49,850 bases of DNA from Nemertoderma westbladi (taxonomy: Eukaryota > Xenacoelomorpha > Nemertodermatida > Nemertodermatidae): the NCBI GenBank assembly GCA_032718475.1, contig JAUCBJ010008609.1, forward strand, positions 1 to 49,850, in the 5' to 3' direction. The translations under genes and the position numbers were made by a program. Below the pieces are notes generated by a model that saw only the letters and a list, made by a program, of their open reading frames with translations, was not told the origin of the DNA and searched no databases. Below, piece by piece: positions 32,501 through 43,731 of the stretch; the stretch's first letter is position 1; the number at the start of each line of letters is the position of its first letter.

Positions 32501-35371
32501 CAAAAAATTCCCATACTTTCCCAACTGTTTCACAAATTCCCATACTTTCCCAACTGTTTCACAAATTCCCATACTTTACCAACTGTTTCACAAATTCCCA
32601 TACTTTCCCAACTGTTTCACAAATTCCCATACTTTCCCAACTGTTTCACAAATTCCCAACTGTTTCACAAATTCCCAACTGTTTCACAAATTCCCATACT
32701 TTCCCAACTGTTTCACAAATTCCCATACTTTCCCAACTGTTTCACAAATTCCCATACTTTACCAACTGTTTCACAAATTCCCATACTTTCCCAACTGTTT
32801 CACAAATTCCCATACTTTCCCAACTGTTTCACAAATTCCCAACTGTTTCACAAATTCCCAACTGTTTCACAAATTCCCATACTTTCCCAACTGTTTCACA
32901 AATTCCCAACTGTTTCACAAATTCCCAACTGTTTCACAAATTCCCATACTTTACCAACTGTTTCACAAATTCCCATACTTTCCCAACTGTTTCACATATT
33001 CCCATACTTTCCCAACTGTTTCACAAATTCCCAACTGTTTCACAAATTCCCAACTGTTTCACAAATTCCCATACTTTCCCAACTGTTTCACAAATTCCCA
33101 TACTTTCCCAACTGTTTCACAAATTCCCCACTGTTTTACAAATTCCCAACTGTTTCACAAATTCCCATACTTTCCCAACTGTTTCACAAATTCCCATACT
33201 TTCCCAACTGTTTCACAAATTCCCAACTGTTTCACAAATTCCCAACTGTTTCACAAATTCCCATACTTTCCCAACTGTTTCACAAATTCCCATACTTTCC
33301 CAACTGTTTCACAAATTCCCATACTGTCCCAACTGTTTCACAAATTCCCAACTGTTTCACAAATTCCCAACTGTTTCACAAATTCCCAACTGTTTCACAA
33401 ATTCCCAACTGTTTCACAAATTCCCAACTGTTTCACAAATTCCCATACTTTCCCAACTGTTTCACAAATTCCCATACTTTCCCAACTGTTTCACAAATTC
33501 CCATACTTTCCCAACTGTTTCACAAATTCCCAACTGTTTCACAAATTCCCATACTTTCCCAACTGTTTCACAAATTCCCATACTTTCCCAACTGTTTCAC
33601 AAATTCCCATACTTTCCCAACTGTTTCACAAATTCCTATACTTTCCCAACTGTTTCACAAATTCCCATACTTTCCCAACTGTTTCACAAATTCCCAACTG
33701 TTTCACAAATTCCCATACTTTCCCAACTGTTTCACAAATTCCCATACTTTCCCAACTGTTGCACAAATTCCCATACTTTCCCAACTGTTTCACATATTCC
33801 CATACTTTCCCAACTGTTTCACAAATTCCCATACTTTCCCAACTGTTTCACAAATTCCCATACTTTCCCAACTGTTTCACAAATTCCCATACTTTCCCAA
33901 CTGTTTCACAAATTCCCATACTTTCCCAACTGTTTCACAAATTCCCATACTTTCCCAACTGTTTCACAAATTCCCATACTTTCCCAACTGTTTCACAAAT
34001 TCCCATACTTTCCCAACTGTTTCACAAATTCCCATACTTTCCCAACTGTATCACAAATTCCCACACTTTCCCAACTGTTTCACAAATTCCCATACTTTCC
34101 CAACTGTTTCACAAATTCCCATACTTTCCCAACTGTTTCACAAATTCCCATACTTTCCCAACTGTTTCACAAATTCCCAACTGTTTCACAAATTCCCATA
34201 CTTTCCAACTGTTTCACAAATTCCCATACTTTCCCAACTGCTTCACAAATTCCCATACTTTCCCAACTGTTTCACAAATCCCATACTTTCCTAACTGTTT
34301 CACAAATTCCCATACTCTCCCAACTGTTTCACAAATTCCCATACTTTCCCAACTGTTTCACAAATTCCCATACTTTCCCAAATGTTTCACAAATTCCCAA
34401 CTGTTTCACAAATTCCCATACTTTCCCAACTGTTTCACAAATTCCCATACTTTCCCAACTGTTTCACAAATTCCCATACTTTCCCAACTGTTTCAAAAAT
34501 TCCCAACTGTTTCAAAAATTCCCATACTTTCCCAACTGTTTCACAAATTCCCATATTTTCCCAACTGTTTCACAAATTCCCATACTTTCCCAACTGTTTC
34601 ACAAATTCCCATACTTTCCCAACTGTTTCACAAATTCCCATACTTTACCAACTGTTTCACAAATTCCCATACTTTCCCAACTGTTTCACAAATTCCCATA
34701 CTTTCCCAACTGTTTCACAAATTCCCAACTGTTTCACAAATTCCCATACTTTCCCAACTGTTTCACAAATTCCCATACTTTCCCAACTGTTTCACAAATT
34801 CCCATACTTTACCAACTGTTTCACAAATTCCCATACTTTCCCAACTGTTTCACAAATTCCCATACTTTCCCAACTGTTTCACAAATTCCCAACTGTTTCA
34901 CAAATTCCCAACTGTTTCACAAATTCCCATACTTTCCCAACTGTTTCACAAATTCCCAACTGTTTCACAAATTCCCAACTGTTTCACAAATTCCCATACT
35001 TTACCAACTGTTTCACAAATTCCCATACTTTCCCAACTGTTTCACAAATTCCCATACTTTCCCAACTGTTTCACAAATTCCCAACTGTTTCACAAATTAC
35101 CAACTGTTTCACAAATTCCCAACTGTTTCACAAATTCCCATACTTTCCCATCTGTTTCACAAATTCCCATACTTTCCCAACTGTTTCACAAATTCCCAAC
35201 TGTTTCACAAATTCCCAACTGTTTCACAAATTCCCATACTTTCCCAACTGTTTCACAAATTCCCATACTTTCCCAACTGTTTCACAAATTCCCAACTGTT
35301 TCACAAATTCCCAACTGTTTCACAAATTCCCATACTTTCCCAACTGTTTCACAAATTCCCATACTTTCCCA
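29541..35371. repeat. 5.8-kb satellite of 29-bp and 19-bp units
   Basis: The 19-bp unit is CCCAACTGTTTCACAAATT; the 29-bp unit has CCCATACTTT in front. Long and short units are mixed in a fixed order. Rare variants recur about 2.5-2.6 kb apart: CACAATTTCCC at 29785 and 32309, TATCACAAATTCCCACAC at 31468 and 34048, CATACTCTCCC at 31731 and 34312. This shows two long higher-order copies and part of a third. The unit has no stop codon in any forward frame, so open frames reach 1,246 codons. Frame cycles every three units and small indels do not close it, so they are not proteins. Confidence 0.97.
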
Positions 35372-37128
35372 TATGAGTGGCCGCCCATCACGAGATTCCT
35401 TCGTTCTCAAACCAGTTTATTATTATAGATATTATATATTATATATATATATTATTATAGATATTCTTGCAATTACACAACACTTACACGTACTTATTAT
35501 TTTTAATTTTGATATTGCGCTTGGACGATATTTAGGATAACGAAAATATATTACGGAATTATTAATATTATAAACTTAAATAACATTTTTTTTAACTAGC
35601 ACCCGGCTATTTACCTACAAAACAATTCGCAATAAAAAACGCACCAGAAACTGGCCTTCCCAATAAGCGCACTCTAGGCAATAAACAAACCAACTAAGTG
35701 AAATAAAGTATATTCGAGGTATATAAAGTAATGTCGATCTAACAATTAACAACTATAAATATACACGGTCTGCACCTAAAGTGGGGGATCTTTTCCAATT
35801 GGTTAACTTTTCTGTTCGAACAGCCAATCGTATCGCGCAGATAATTTACGCATACAAAACATTGCGCAAACTAGCGGGACTCACGAGAACTCGATATCCT
35901 CGTCTTTGACTCTAATGAATGCCGATTCATCATCGTAATCGACCTAAATAATAAAATATAATCAACGATGACGTCATAATTCCAAAGTTAGGCAAATACA
36001 TATTCGCGAGCGGAATATTTGCAAAGTGATGTCGAATTTCGTTTTAAAATGTTTTTCTCTCATTTTCTCTTTCTCTCTCTTTTCTCTCCATTTTTCAGAT
36101 TTGGGGGGAAACTAGGCGCAATAAAAATTCACCGCTCTCCAGGGGAAATTCTCGACGCAAATAACAGCTGATTATTTTCAAAAATATAATTATAACCTGT
36201 AGATTATTTTGGTTAAAATAACGTGCCAATGTAACCTACTCCTTTCCCTAAATTGAGAATTTAACATTAAGGCGGGATATTAATTCGCCAAAAGGTGAGA
36301 TTTGATTCCAGTCCCCCCCCCCCCCCCCACCCCCCCGTCTCCCATTTTTATAAGTGAGATATATAATCAATACTGATACAAATGGTTACAATATTACGGC
36401 AGCAGAGCAAGGTCCAAATGATATTATGTCTGTATTAAATTATACCAATATTAAACGTGAACAGTAATAACGATTATTCAATTATTTATATCCGATATAA
36501 ATATGGGAATATTCTGCCCTCGTGTGCTGAGTTCCCCATTACAATTAATCAACATTGTTGGTTTTTGTCAGTGGAAGTAACTAGTTCAACAATGGGCCCT
36601 TCGCACAAAACTATTTACTGAGTTCAATTAATTATAAAGCTTACTCAGCGTTGGTGCCAATATCCTATTAGTATTATGTGGTAAATATTTATAAGGCAGC
36701 TTCATTCGTTTCAAAATGGCAATCGAAAGTTAAATTTGGTGAGTTTAATGAAAGAGGGAGATTTAAAAACCAAATGAAACCATCAACAAAATGACCGATC
36801 GATGGTAAATTCTTTCAGTTTCAAGAAACATTTTCAAGCTTTCATTCGGTATGACCGGCGGTGACCAGAGCTCATTATTTTGCAGCAATTTTTATGCAAT
36901 TTCTAATGCATATTTCAAGGAATATTTCTTATGATCTATATATTTATTTATACTTTAACAAATGCGGTTTCCCAATACCCTCAGGATAATGTCTCTGTAA
37001 CATAATTTTCATTTTTTTATTTAAATTGATTTATACATTTTATTTAAATTTGTTCCATTTATCATACTAAGTACCTTAAACAAGATTAGCACAGCTGCCA
37101 AATAACTTTTTCTACAACTGTAGGTACT
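35372..37128. other. No gene; one splice-acceptor-like tract
   Basis: A T/C-rich run at 36047-36098 (TTTCTCTCTCTTTTCTCTCC) ends in CAG and looks like a strong splice acceptor, but no open frame with a known domain follows. C tracts lie at 36313-36336. The rest is AT-rich and featureless to me. Confidence 0.45.
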
Positions 37129-38946
37129 AGACTAGGATCGGCATGCTGCATTGAGGTTGCATTTTTAAGACTGCTGTGCCGGCTTGTCGACAAAATTGCG
37201 CCACCACAACTCCCTATCACCCATGACATTTGCTAGATCACCGCATCTTCAAGGCCAGTGTCCTTTAAGATGCGTCTCAAGAAAGTCATGGGCTGTCCAC
37301 CATGCTTATTCACTCCGTGAGGCTGCCAAAGTACAAGATTATGCACTGGCTGGTCCTCACGGCGAAAGCAATGTCCTGCAAAGCGGAGGCGATTCTGTTC
37401 TAGTGTCAAGCTTGGGGGAACCAATGAGACACCTCCAATGTTATATAGTGTCTGGTTGGAGATGTGTGCATTGTACTTGACACAATGAACCCGGCGTAGC
37501 ATTCTTGTGAATGTGCCATCCAGAGATTTGGTGTCCTCAGCAGTTAGAGCCCAGCATGGACTCCCATGGAGGAGTACTGTAACTACTGCTGCTCTAAATA
37601 ATCGGACCTTAAGTTTCCGATTAATTCTCGGTGACTTCCAAATCCTGGAAAGCCTATTCAAGGCTGCCCATGCCTTTCTCTTACGTATTTCTCTTACTTC
37701 CTGATCCATGATCCCAGGTAACAGAAGTCGTCCACATGCTCAAGCATACCATCCTTTGAGCTTATGCTCATCCGATCAGAGATTTGCTGAGGACTTTCAA
37801 AGTTAATTGTCAAAATTTTGGTCTTTCTAGAGTTAATAAAAAGACCAACACTAGAAGCAGCACGTTCTAATGAGCTGAGGAGCCGTTGGGCTCCCTCTAG
37901 TGATTCTGAGAGTACTCCTAAGTCATCAGCAAAGTCTAGATCAGTTAGGCACTTGGCAGGATTTCCTCGACTTCTGGAGCCAGTAGGTGGAGTTACCATC
38001 ACCCCATCATCATTATGATGATCTAAGGACATGCGTAGAACATAGTCAACCACAATTATGAACAATAATGGTGCAAGTGTGTCTCCCTGGAGGACGCCCC
38101 ATAACACTTCAAATGGTTCTGTGTCACCATCAACAGTAGACACAAATGTTATCGAACCATCGTATACTGATCTGATTGCTGCAATAATTTCATCAGGAAT
38201 CCCATATAATGAAAGTATGCTGAACATACGTGAGCGAGAGACTGAATCAAAGGCCTTGAAGAAGTCAACAAAGATAACAGCCAGATGCCTGTCTTCCTTT
38301 TTTGATAACTCTTCAATTATCTAAGTTTATTCTAAGTGCCAAAATGGGCTCCATGGTCCCACGACCTTTACGGAACCCATTCTGATTTCCACGGAGCAGT
38401 CTCTCAATGGGATCCCTGATGCGATTTAATAGAATTCTATTGTATAGCTTTGCAACAATCGAGATCAATGAGATTCCCCGAAAAGAACCATAGAGTGTTA
38501 GGTTGCCCTTCTTGGGAACTGGCACCAACTTATTTGTTTTCATTTCTTGTGGGACTCTTGTTGTTCGGTACATGTCTACTATGATGGGATAGATGAGCTT
38601 TAAACACTCAGGTATTTTAAAGACCTCAGGGGGAACACCATCTACTCCACTGGCACGATTGGTCTTAATGCTCTTTGCAGCAGCCTTCACTTCTGCAAAG
38701 GAGATATCACCAATGGGAATATCTGGGAGTACAGACTCAGACACTTTTACTTCTATAAAGCTATCAGGCAGCCTTCCAACCATTGAGGCTGGTGATTCAG
38801 CCTTAACCTTGGTGGTTGGTTGGCTTTTCCGCCCAGTAAGCAAGTTGATCGATTTCCATGCCTGGGATGATTGCCTGCTGTCGTCAGCATCATTGATGGC
38901 ATCAACCTGTTGGTTTATTAGCTCCTGTAGATTAACAGAGTACTGA
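37129..38946 (-). mobile_element. 5'-truncated non-LTR retrotransposon (LINE 1 of this window)
   Basis: Runs from about 38946 down to the 3' tail at 37129 (GCATGCCGATCCTAGTC on the minus strand). It holds the reverse transcriptase and C-terminal region but no endonuclease. The 5' break lies next to a degenerate CGAGTA microsatellite at 38950-38980. The 3' UTR recurs at 3489-3657 and in smaller scraps, so the family is or was active in this genome. Clade is uncertain; I would test RTE-like groups first. Confidence 0.85.
37233..38944 (-). pseudogene. Reverse transcriptase of LINE 1, frameshifted
   Basis: Coding is spread over three minus-strand frames. Frame 1 (to about 38313) has SGVDGVPPEVFK near 38650, PVPKKGNLT near 38520, FRGISLIS, and NGFRKGRGT near 38380. 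After a frameshift near 38320, motif A (VDFFKAFDS) lies near 38260. Then come GVLQGDTLAPLLF and the catalytic FADD near 37930, followed by GLFINSRKTK and VDDFCYLGSWI. A second shift near 37700 leads to the C-terminal part (RKRKAWAALNRL, FRAAVVTVLLHGS, RLRFAGHCFRR, HGGQPMTFLRR). The key aspartates survive, but at least two frameshifts make it non-functional. RT primes on genomic DNA to copy the element's RNA. Confidence 0.85.
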
Positions 38947-39508
38947 TAACGAGTACGAGTACGAGTAAGAATACGAGTACAAATAACATTCTCTACTGTA
39001 GGTAACATATTTATTATATACCAGTAACAGCTTACAGTAGAGATACAATAGTGCTGAGCATACTATCTAGCAGGCTCAACAAATCACTCAAGTCAAGTTT
39101 CTGTCAAAAGTTGGAGTATTTATACAAGATCTGGATGGCACACCTTCCTAGCAGACCAATCAGATGGCGATAATGAGATTAGGGATGTCCCGGAATTCCG
39201 GTGGTTTTTGCCCGATTCCGGTTCCGGTCGGAATTGCCGGAATGGGGTCAATTCCGGCCGGAATTTTACCGGAATTTCCAGGTTCCTAACCAGTTTGATA
39301 GTTGCAATTAGTTGTTAAAATATTATCATCATTTATATATTTTTTAAACATTATTACCAATTATTTTAAGATACTTTTAAACACGGGTAAAAAAAGAATA
39401 GAAATAAAGTGTTCTTCGACCGTTAGAGCTAATATTTAAAGATGCAAGGCATAGATGCCCTCTGGTTAGCCCCTTCAAACCATTCGAGCGAAAGCAGCCT
39501 TGGCCCAC

Positions 39509-39582
39509 CTACCTGCAGGGATAGAAGCCACGACCTCCAGATAGATTGGAAATCAATGCAACCACTACACCAAGGTGAAACC
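39509..39582 (-). repeat. tRNA-derived SINE head inside the hAT element
   Basis: Read on the minus strand: CCTTGGTGTAGTGGTTGC (A-box region), then TTGATTTCC, then GGTCGTGGCTTCTATCCCTG, a mutated B box. The A-box block equals that of the copy at 1334-1407, so this is the same SINE family. Confidence 0.55.
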
Positions 39583-39825
39583 TAATTAACGAGGGAAAAT
39601 TCACAGCCACCCTGTTTATTAAAGGGAATGCAGTCTTGATGAGTATATGACATATGTAACATATTTCTAAAATCATTTCACCTGGTAATCAAACTAAAAT
39701 GGTCCTACCACCTGTTACACCACCTACTGTAGTATTCATATACAATTCACAATAACCCTCTTAATTTACATGAACTAATTAAACCCTTTTTTCCTTCTGA
39801 ATATAATTTAAGAAATGCATCATTA

Positions 39826-40187
39826 GGCCCGTGCTCCACTGGTAAGTCGTACTTACGTCGTTTTAAGATTTTGTCTTAGTCAGAATGTCAAAATGAATGC
39901 CTCTTTGCTCCATTGGTAACACAAGTCATAAGTCACTTGATAAAAAATATAAGGTGCGTCTCACATTTACTGCATATTTATACCCAAAGTAACCAATCAC
40001 AGGCCTCTTGCGGGATATAACACATGAGTCATGTGTCAAAAGATGGAACATGGGACATAATCACTTGCGACTCATGGTCGTACACTTAACGATTTACCAG
40101 CGGAGACGCCCCCATTGAAATCAATGTGTTCCATAATTTATTCTGACTAAGACTACATAAGACTTATTTACCAGAGGAGCACGGGCC
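39826..40187. mobile_element. 362-bp MITE nested in the hAT element, TTA duplication
   Basis: Left end GGCCCGTGCTCCACTGGTAA, right end TTACCAGAGGAGCACGGGCC (one mismatch), flanked by TTA at 39823-39825 and 40188-40190. No ORF. Because it lies inside the hAT element it inserted later. TTA duplication plus G/C-rich ends suit a PIF/Harbinger-derived MITE. Confidence 0.75.
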
Positions 40188-41276
40188 TTAACGAGTTGTT
40201 TTTCCAATTTGCTTATTATAATTTGCTTATAAAATGGTGTTTTTAGATTGATCTTACAATATTTTACATTGATTTTAAATTATTTTACATTGATTTTATA
40301 TTATTTTACTTTGAATCAATTATATATGATAACATTATGATTGGTATTGTCCAACGTAACATATAGGATGACCCCTAAAGATTTGCAGCTTATTTCCAAG
40401 GGAGTCCTTTATGTTACTTGGTTACAAATACAATATTACACAATACAATATTTCTTACCATAAATCTATTTATTATCAGCAATAATTAAACTGTAACATG
40501 TACTATTGGCCTCGTATATTGTTTTGGTTCGAATAACATGTCACGGTAACATGTTCCTTTCTCTCAAAGACACCAGGATATTGCAACAAAGGACCTAATG
40601 ACGAGAAACCATAGGTTTTTGGTTAACGTCGGTTTTTAGGTATGAGTCTAAATGCTAAAAACCTAACTGTTGGCCAAGGTTATAGATTTTAGAAAAAATA
40701 TATATAAATAATATAAGATATTACGAAAAAAAATATATTGAATTCCCTGTCGTATAAGGCCGAAGTACCATCCCGTCTCCATAATAGGCCATAACGGGCC
40801 AGGCCATTTTCCCCTCCACCCACCTTAATCCCCCCCCCCCCCAAGGTTCTGATTCATCTCATTAGCAGACTTAGCTTTAGGAATTAAAAAAAATAATTTA
40901 TTTCACAAAAAATATAATAAAGTTTCATGGGTCATTTAGTATATTTCACTAATTGTAGAAAATTCCGGTTCCGGCCGGAATATTCCGGCATGTTGAATTC
41001 CGGTTCCGGTTCCGGCCGGAATCAAAATATCGATTCCGGGACATCCCTAAATGAGATGCTGATAATCAGAAGGCAATTATCTGGAGGGATTGACCAATTG
41101 AGGAGGGAGCAGCCATCTGTCAGTTTACAGCGCCACTTATTGAAATATATTATACTTCATATGCGGTGTAAAGATTACCCGCTAGAGGTGTCTCCATTAT
41201 CTCCAACAGTACGTCTGTTTAGTCCGGTCTTGTCTATCTGTCTAAGGCATATCCGTTTCTCTCATCTATAGTCTTC

Positions 41277-41562
41277 AAGGCCCGTTCACATCCTACGGAA
41301 CGGTACACCGCGCGGTGTACCGCAGGGCCAGCGGTATACCGCTGACTGTGAACGACCCAAAAGGTAGTTGTGCGCTAAACCGCGCGGTTTACCGCAGCCC
41401 ATTTAAACAATGTTAAAACAATTAATGTAATTTCCTGTTGAATTCATAGTCGACAGCAACAATCAGTTACCGCAACGGGTAGTGTACCGCTGGCTTACCG
41501 CTTCAATACCGCCAGACTACTTTACCGCTCACACACCGTTGGATGTGAACGGGGCTATACAT
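41277..41562. mobile_element. About 286-bp MITE-like palindromic element
   Basis: Left end GGCCCGTTCACATCCTACGG and right end CCGTTGGATGTGAACGGGGC are inverted repeats with few mismatches. The interior is rich in small palindromes (GGTACACCGCGCGGTGTACC, GCGGTATACCGC). No clear target duplication was found, so exact ends are uncertain. No ORF. Confidence 0.6.
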
Positions 41563-41742
41563 ATGTGAGGCATTGTACGACTATGACGTAACAAATTGGA
41601 GTACAGGGTTTGTTTCTCAAAATGTTGACTGTGAAAAGTTTCTAAAGGGACAGAAACAATTTAGAAAATCTAAATTTTGTTTAGGAAACCAAAATAATTT
41701 GCCCAAAGTGGTGAATAAATTGGGAAAGTGAAAAGTAAGCCA

Positions 41743-42222
41743 TGCATTACTGCTGTATTGCAGCATTACTGCTGTATTGCAGCATTACTGCTGTATTGCA
41801 GCATTACTGCTGTATTACAGCATTACTGCTGTATTGCAGCATTACTGCTGAATTGCAGCATTACTGCTGTATTGCAGCATTACTGCTGCATTGCAGCATT
41901 ACTGCTGTATTGCAGCATTACTGCTGTATTGCAGCATTACTGCTGTATTGCAGCATTACTGCTGTATTGCAGCATTACTGCTGTATTGCAGCATTACTGC
42001 TGTATTGCAGCATTACTGCTGTATTGCAGCATTACTGCTGTATTGCAGTATTACTGCTGTATTGCAGCATTACTGCTATATTGCAGAATTACTGCTGCAT
42101 TGCAGCATTACTGCTGTATTGCAGCATTACTGCTGTATTGCAGCATTTCTGCTGTATTGCAGCATTACTGCTGTATTGCAGCATTACTGCTGTATTGCAG
42201 CATTACTGCTGCATTGCAGCAT
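41743..42222. repeat. 19-bp array, unit GCATTACTGCTGTATTGCA
   Basis: About 25 copies. CTGCTGTATTGCAGCA contains facing CTGC and GCAG, so each unit can fold. Single-base variants are scattered (GAATTGC, GCATTGC, TATATTGCAGAATT). The Cys/Ile/Leu/Tyr-rich open frames in all three forward frames come from the stop-free unit and are not genes. Confidence 0.95.
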
Positions 42223-42528
42223 CCCGCCTTCAGAACGCCTTCCTAAATAAAAAAAATACCCTTTCCTTATTTAGCGCATTCAAATGCTTTTTTACAACTT
42301 TTAAGTTAATTTATAACTTATATTTAAGGTATCCGTTTTCATTCATCTATGTCCCGGTAGGGTTACCACCCGGTCGCACTTGGTACCTTTCTACTATGAC
42401 GATACGACCCTCACCCTCAGCTAGTCAACTACAGCCATTATTTTTCATAAGTTTCCTTTAAAAGTCCTATAAAACGACTATAAATTACGGGAATGACAGT
42501 GAACCACTCTTAAACTGTGGGGCGAGCG
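42223..42528. other. No feature recognised
   Basis: About 300 bp of AT-rich spacer between two minisatellites, ending in the GTGGGGCGAGC head of the repeat family described at 5.57 kb. Confidence 0.5.
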
Positions 42529-43409
42529 ACGAAAGTAAGCGAGCTTAGCATACAGGTACCACTAACTCAGACGAAAGTAAGCGAGCTTAGCATACAGGTA
42601 CCACTAACTCAGACGAAAATAAGCGAGCTTAGCATACAGGTACCACTAACTCAGACGAAAATAAGCGAGCTTAGCATACAGGTACCACTAACTCAGACGA
42701 AAGTAAGCGAGCTTAGCATACAGGTACCACTAACTCAGACGAAAGTAAGCGAGCTTAGCATACAGGTACCACTAACTCAGACGAAAGTAAGCGAGCTTAG
42801 CATACAGGTACCACTAACTAAGACGAAAGTAAGCGAGCTTAGCATACAGGTACCACTAACTCAGACGAAAGTAAGCGAGCTTAGCATACAGGTACCACTA
42901 ACTCAGACGAAAGTAAGCGAGCTTAGCATACAGGTACCACTAACTCAGACGAAAGTAAGCGAGCTTAGCATACAGGTACCACTAACTCAGACGAAAATAA
43001 GCGAGCTTAGCATACAGGTACCACTAACTCAGACGAAAATAAGCGAGCTTAGCATACAGGTATCACTAACTCAGACGAAAGTAAGCGAGCTTAGCATACA
43101 GGTACCACTAACTCAGACGAAAGTAAGCGAGCTTAGCATACAGGTACCACTAACTCAGACGAAAGTAAGCGAGCTTAGCATACAGGTACCACTAACTCAG
43201 ACGAAAGTAAGCGAGCTTAGCATACAGGTACCACTAACTCAGACGAAAATAAGCGAGCTTAGCATACAGGTACCACTAACTCAGACGAAAGTAAGCGAGC
43301 TTAGCATACAGGTACCACTAACTCAGACGAAAGTAAGCGAGCTTAGCATACAGGTACCACTAACTCAGACGAAAGTAAGCGAGCTTAGCATACAGGTACC
43401 ACTAACTCA
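42529..43409 (+). repeat. 42-bp minisatellite, 21 copies, amplified from a repeat-family head
   Basis: The unit starts ACGAAAGTAAGCGAGCTTAG and ends in GGTACCACTAACTCAG. It follows directly after GTGGGGCGAGCG, the head also found at 5575. The unit's first half parallels that copy's CACGAAGTTGGCGGAGCCTTAGCG, so the head itself was amplified. Forty-two bp is 14 codons, so one frame stays open for 314 codons (VSELSIQVPLTQTK repeats). It has no ATG near its start, and its only frequent variant (GTA to ATA) is replacement, so I do not call a gene. After the array comes a family tail: AACGTTAATAACTCCGCCAA. Confidence 0.92.
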
Positions 43410-43722
43410 ATCGGTGTGTCTGTTGATCTGTCGTTCTGTTGTGTCCAATTTTAAACGTTAATAACTCCGCCAAGGGTTAATGAAATTTAACCAAACTTGG
43501 TACACATGTAGTCTGGCCAAAGTTTAGAAATTTTCCAAGTTGAATTTCCGTGTGGCCTTCGAGAAGCTAAGATAATAGCAGTTAATTAGTTAATTAAGTT
43601 GATTAGGGTAAAAACAGCAATTTCAACCTGCCTCCTTAAAGGATATTAATTATTTTCTAGTATAAGATTTAAATAATTATACTTCAAAATTATATAACTG
43701 TAATCCCCTCATGTGAAAGCAC
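43410..43722. other. Tail of the repeat family and AT-rich spacer
   Basis: GTTAATAACTCCGCCAAGGG and ACCAAACTTGGTACACATG parallel the CTAATAACTTTGTCGG segment at 5738, so this is a diverged copy of the same family's body. No gene. Confidence 0.45.
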
Positions 43723-43731
43723 ATAACAAAC

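Larger units (their letters stand above)
39180..41049. mobile_element. 1.87-kb non-autonomous hAT-type element with 8-bp duplication
   Basis: Ends TAGGGATGTCCCGGAAT and ATTCCGGGACATCCCTA are inverted repeats. The 8-bp AATGAGAT flanks both sides exactly (39172-39179 and 41050-41057). TAGGG ends and an 8-bp duplication are the hAT signature. Both subterminal regions (39190-39290 and 40965-41040) are packed with TTCCGG/CCGGAA steps such as TTCCGGTTCCGGCCGGAAT, presumably transposase binding repeats. The interior has no transposase, and carries a SINE head and a nested 362-bp element. Confidence 0.88.

Noticed and set aside
29436-35540. Open frames of 348 to 1,246 codons on the plus strand
   Set aside because: All lie in a stop-free 29/19-bp satellite, are open in all three frames, and change frame with each unit. 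No non-repeat domain is included.
38313-39008. Start of LINE 1 coding sequence at the ATG at 39008
   Set aside because: The first 24 codons translate flanking DNA and a CGAGTA microsatellite. LINE homology begins only near 38944.
41728-42461. Cys/Leu/Tyr-rich membrane-like proteins
   Set aside because: Translations of a 19-bp minisatellite open in all three forward frames.
42517-43461. 314-codon 14-residue-repeat protein (VSELSIQVPLTQTK)
   Set aside because: The unit is a multiple of three by chance, the frame starts at GTG without an ATG, and the array derives from a non-coding repeat head. It would need transcript evidence.
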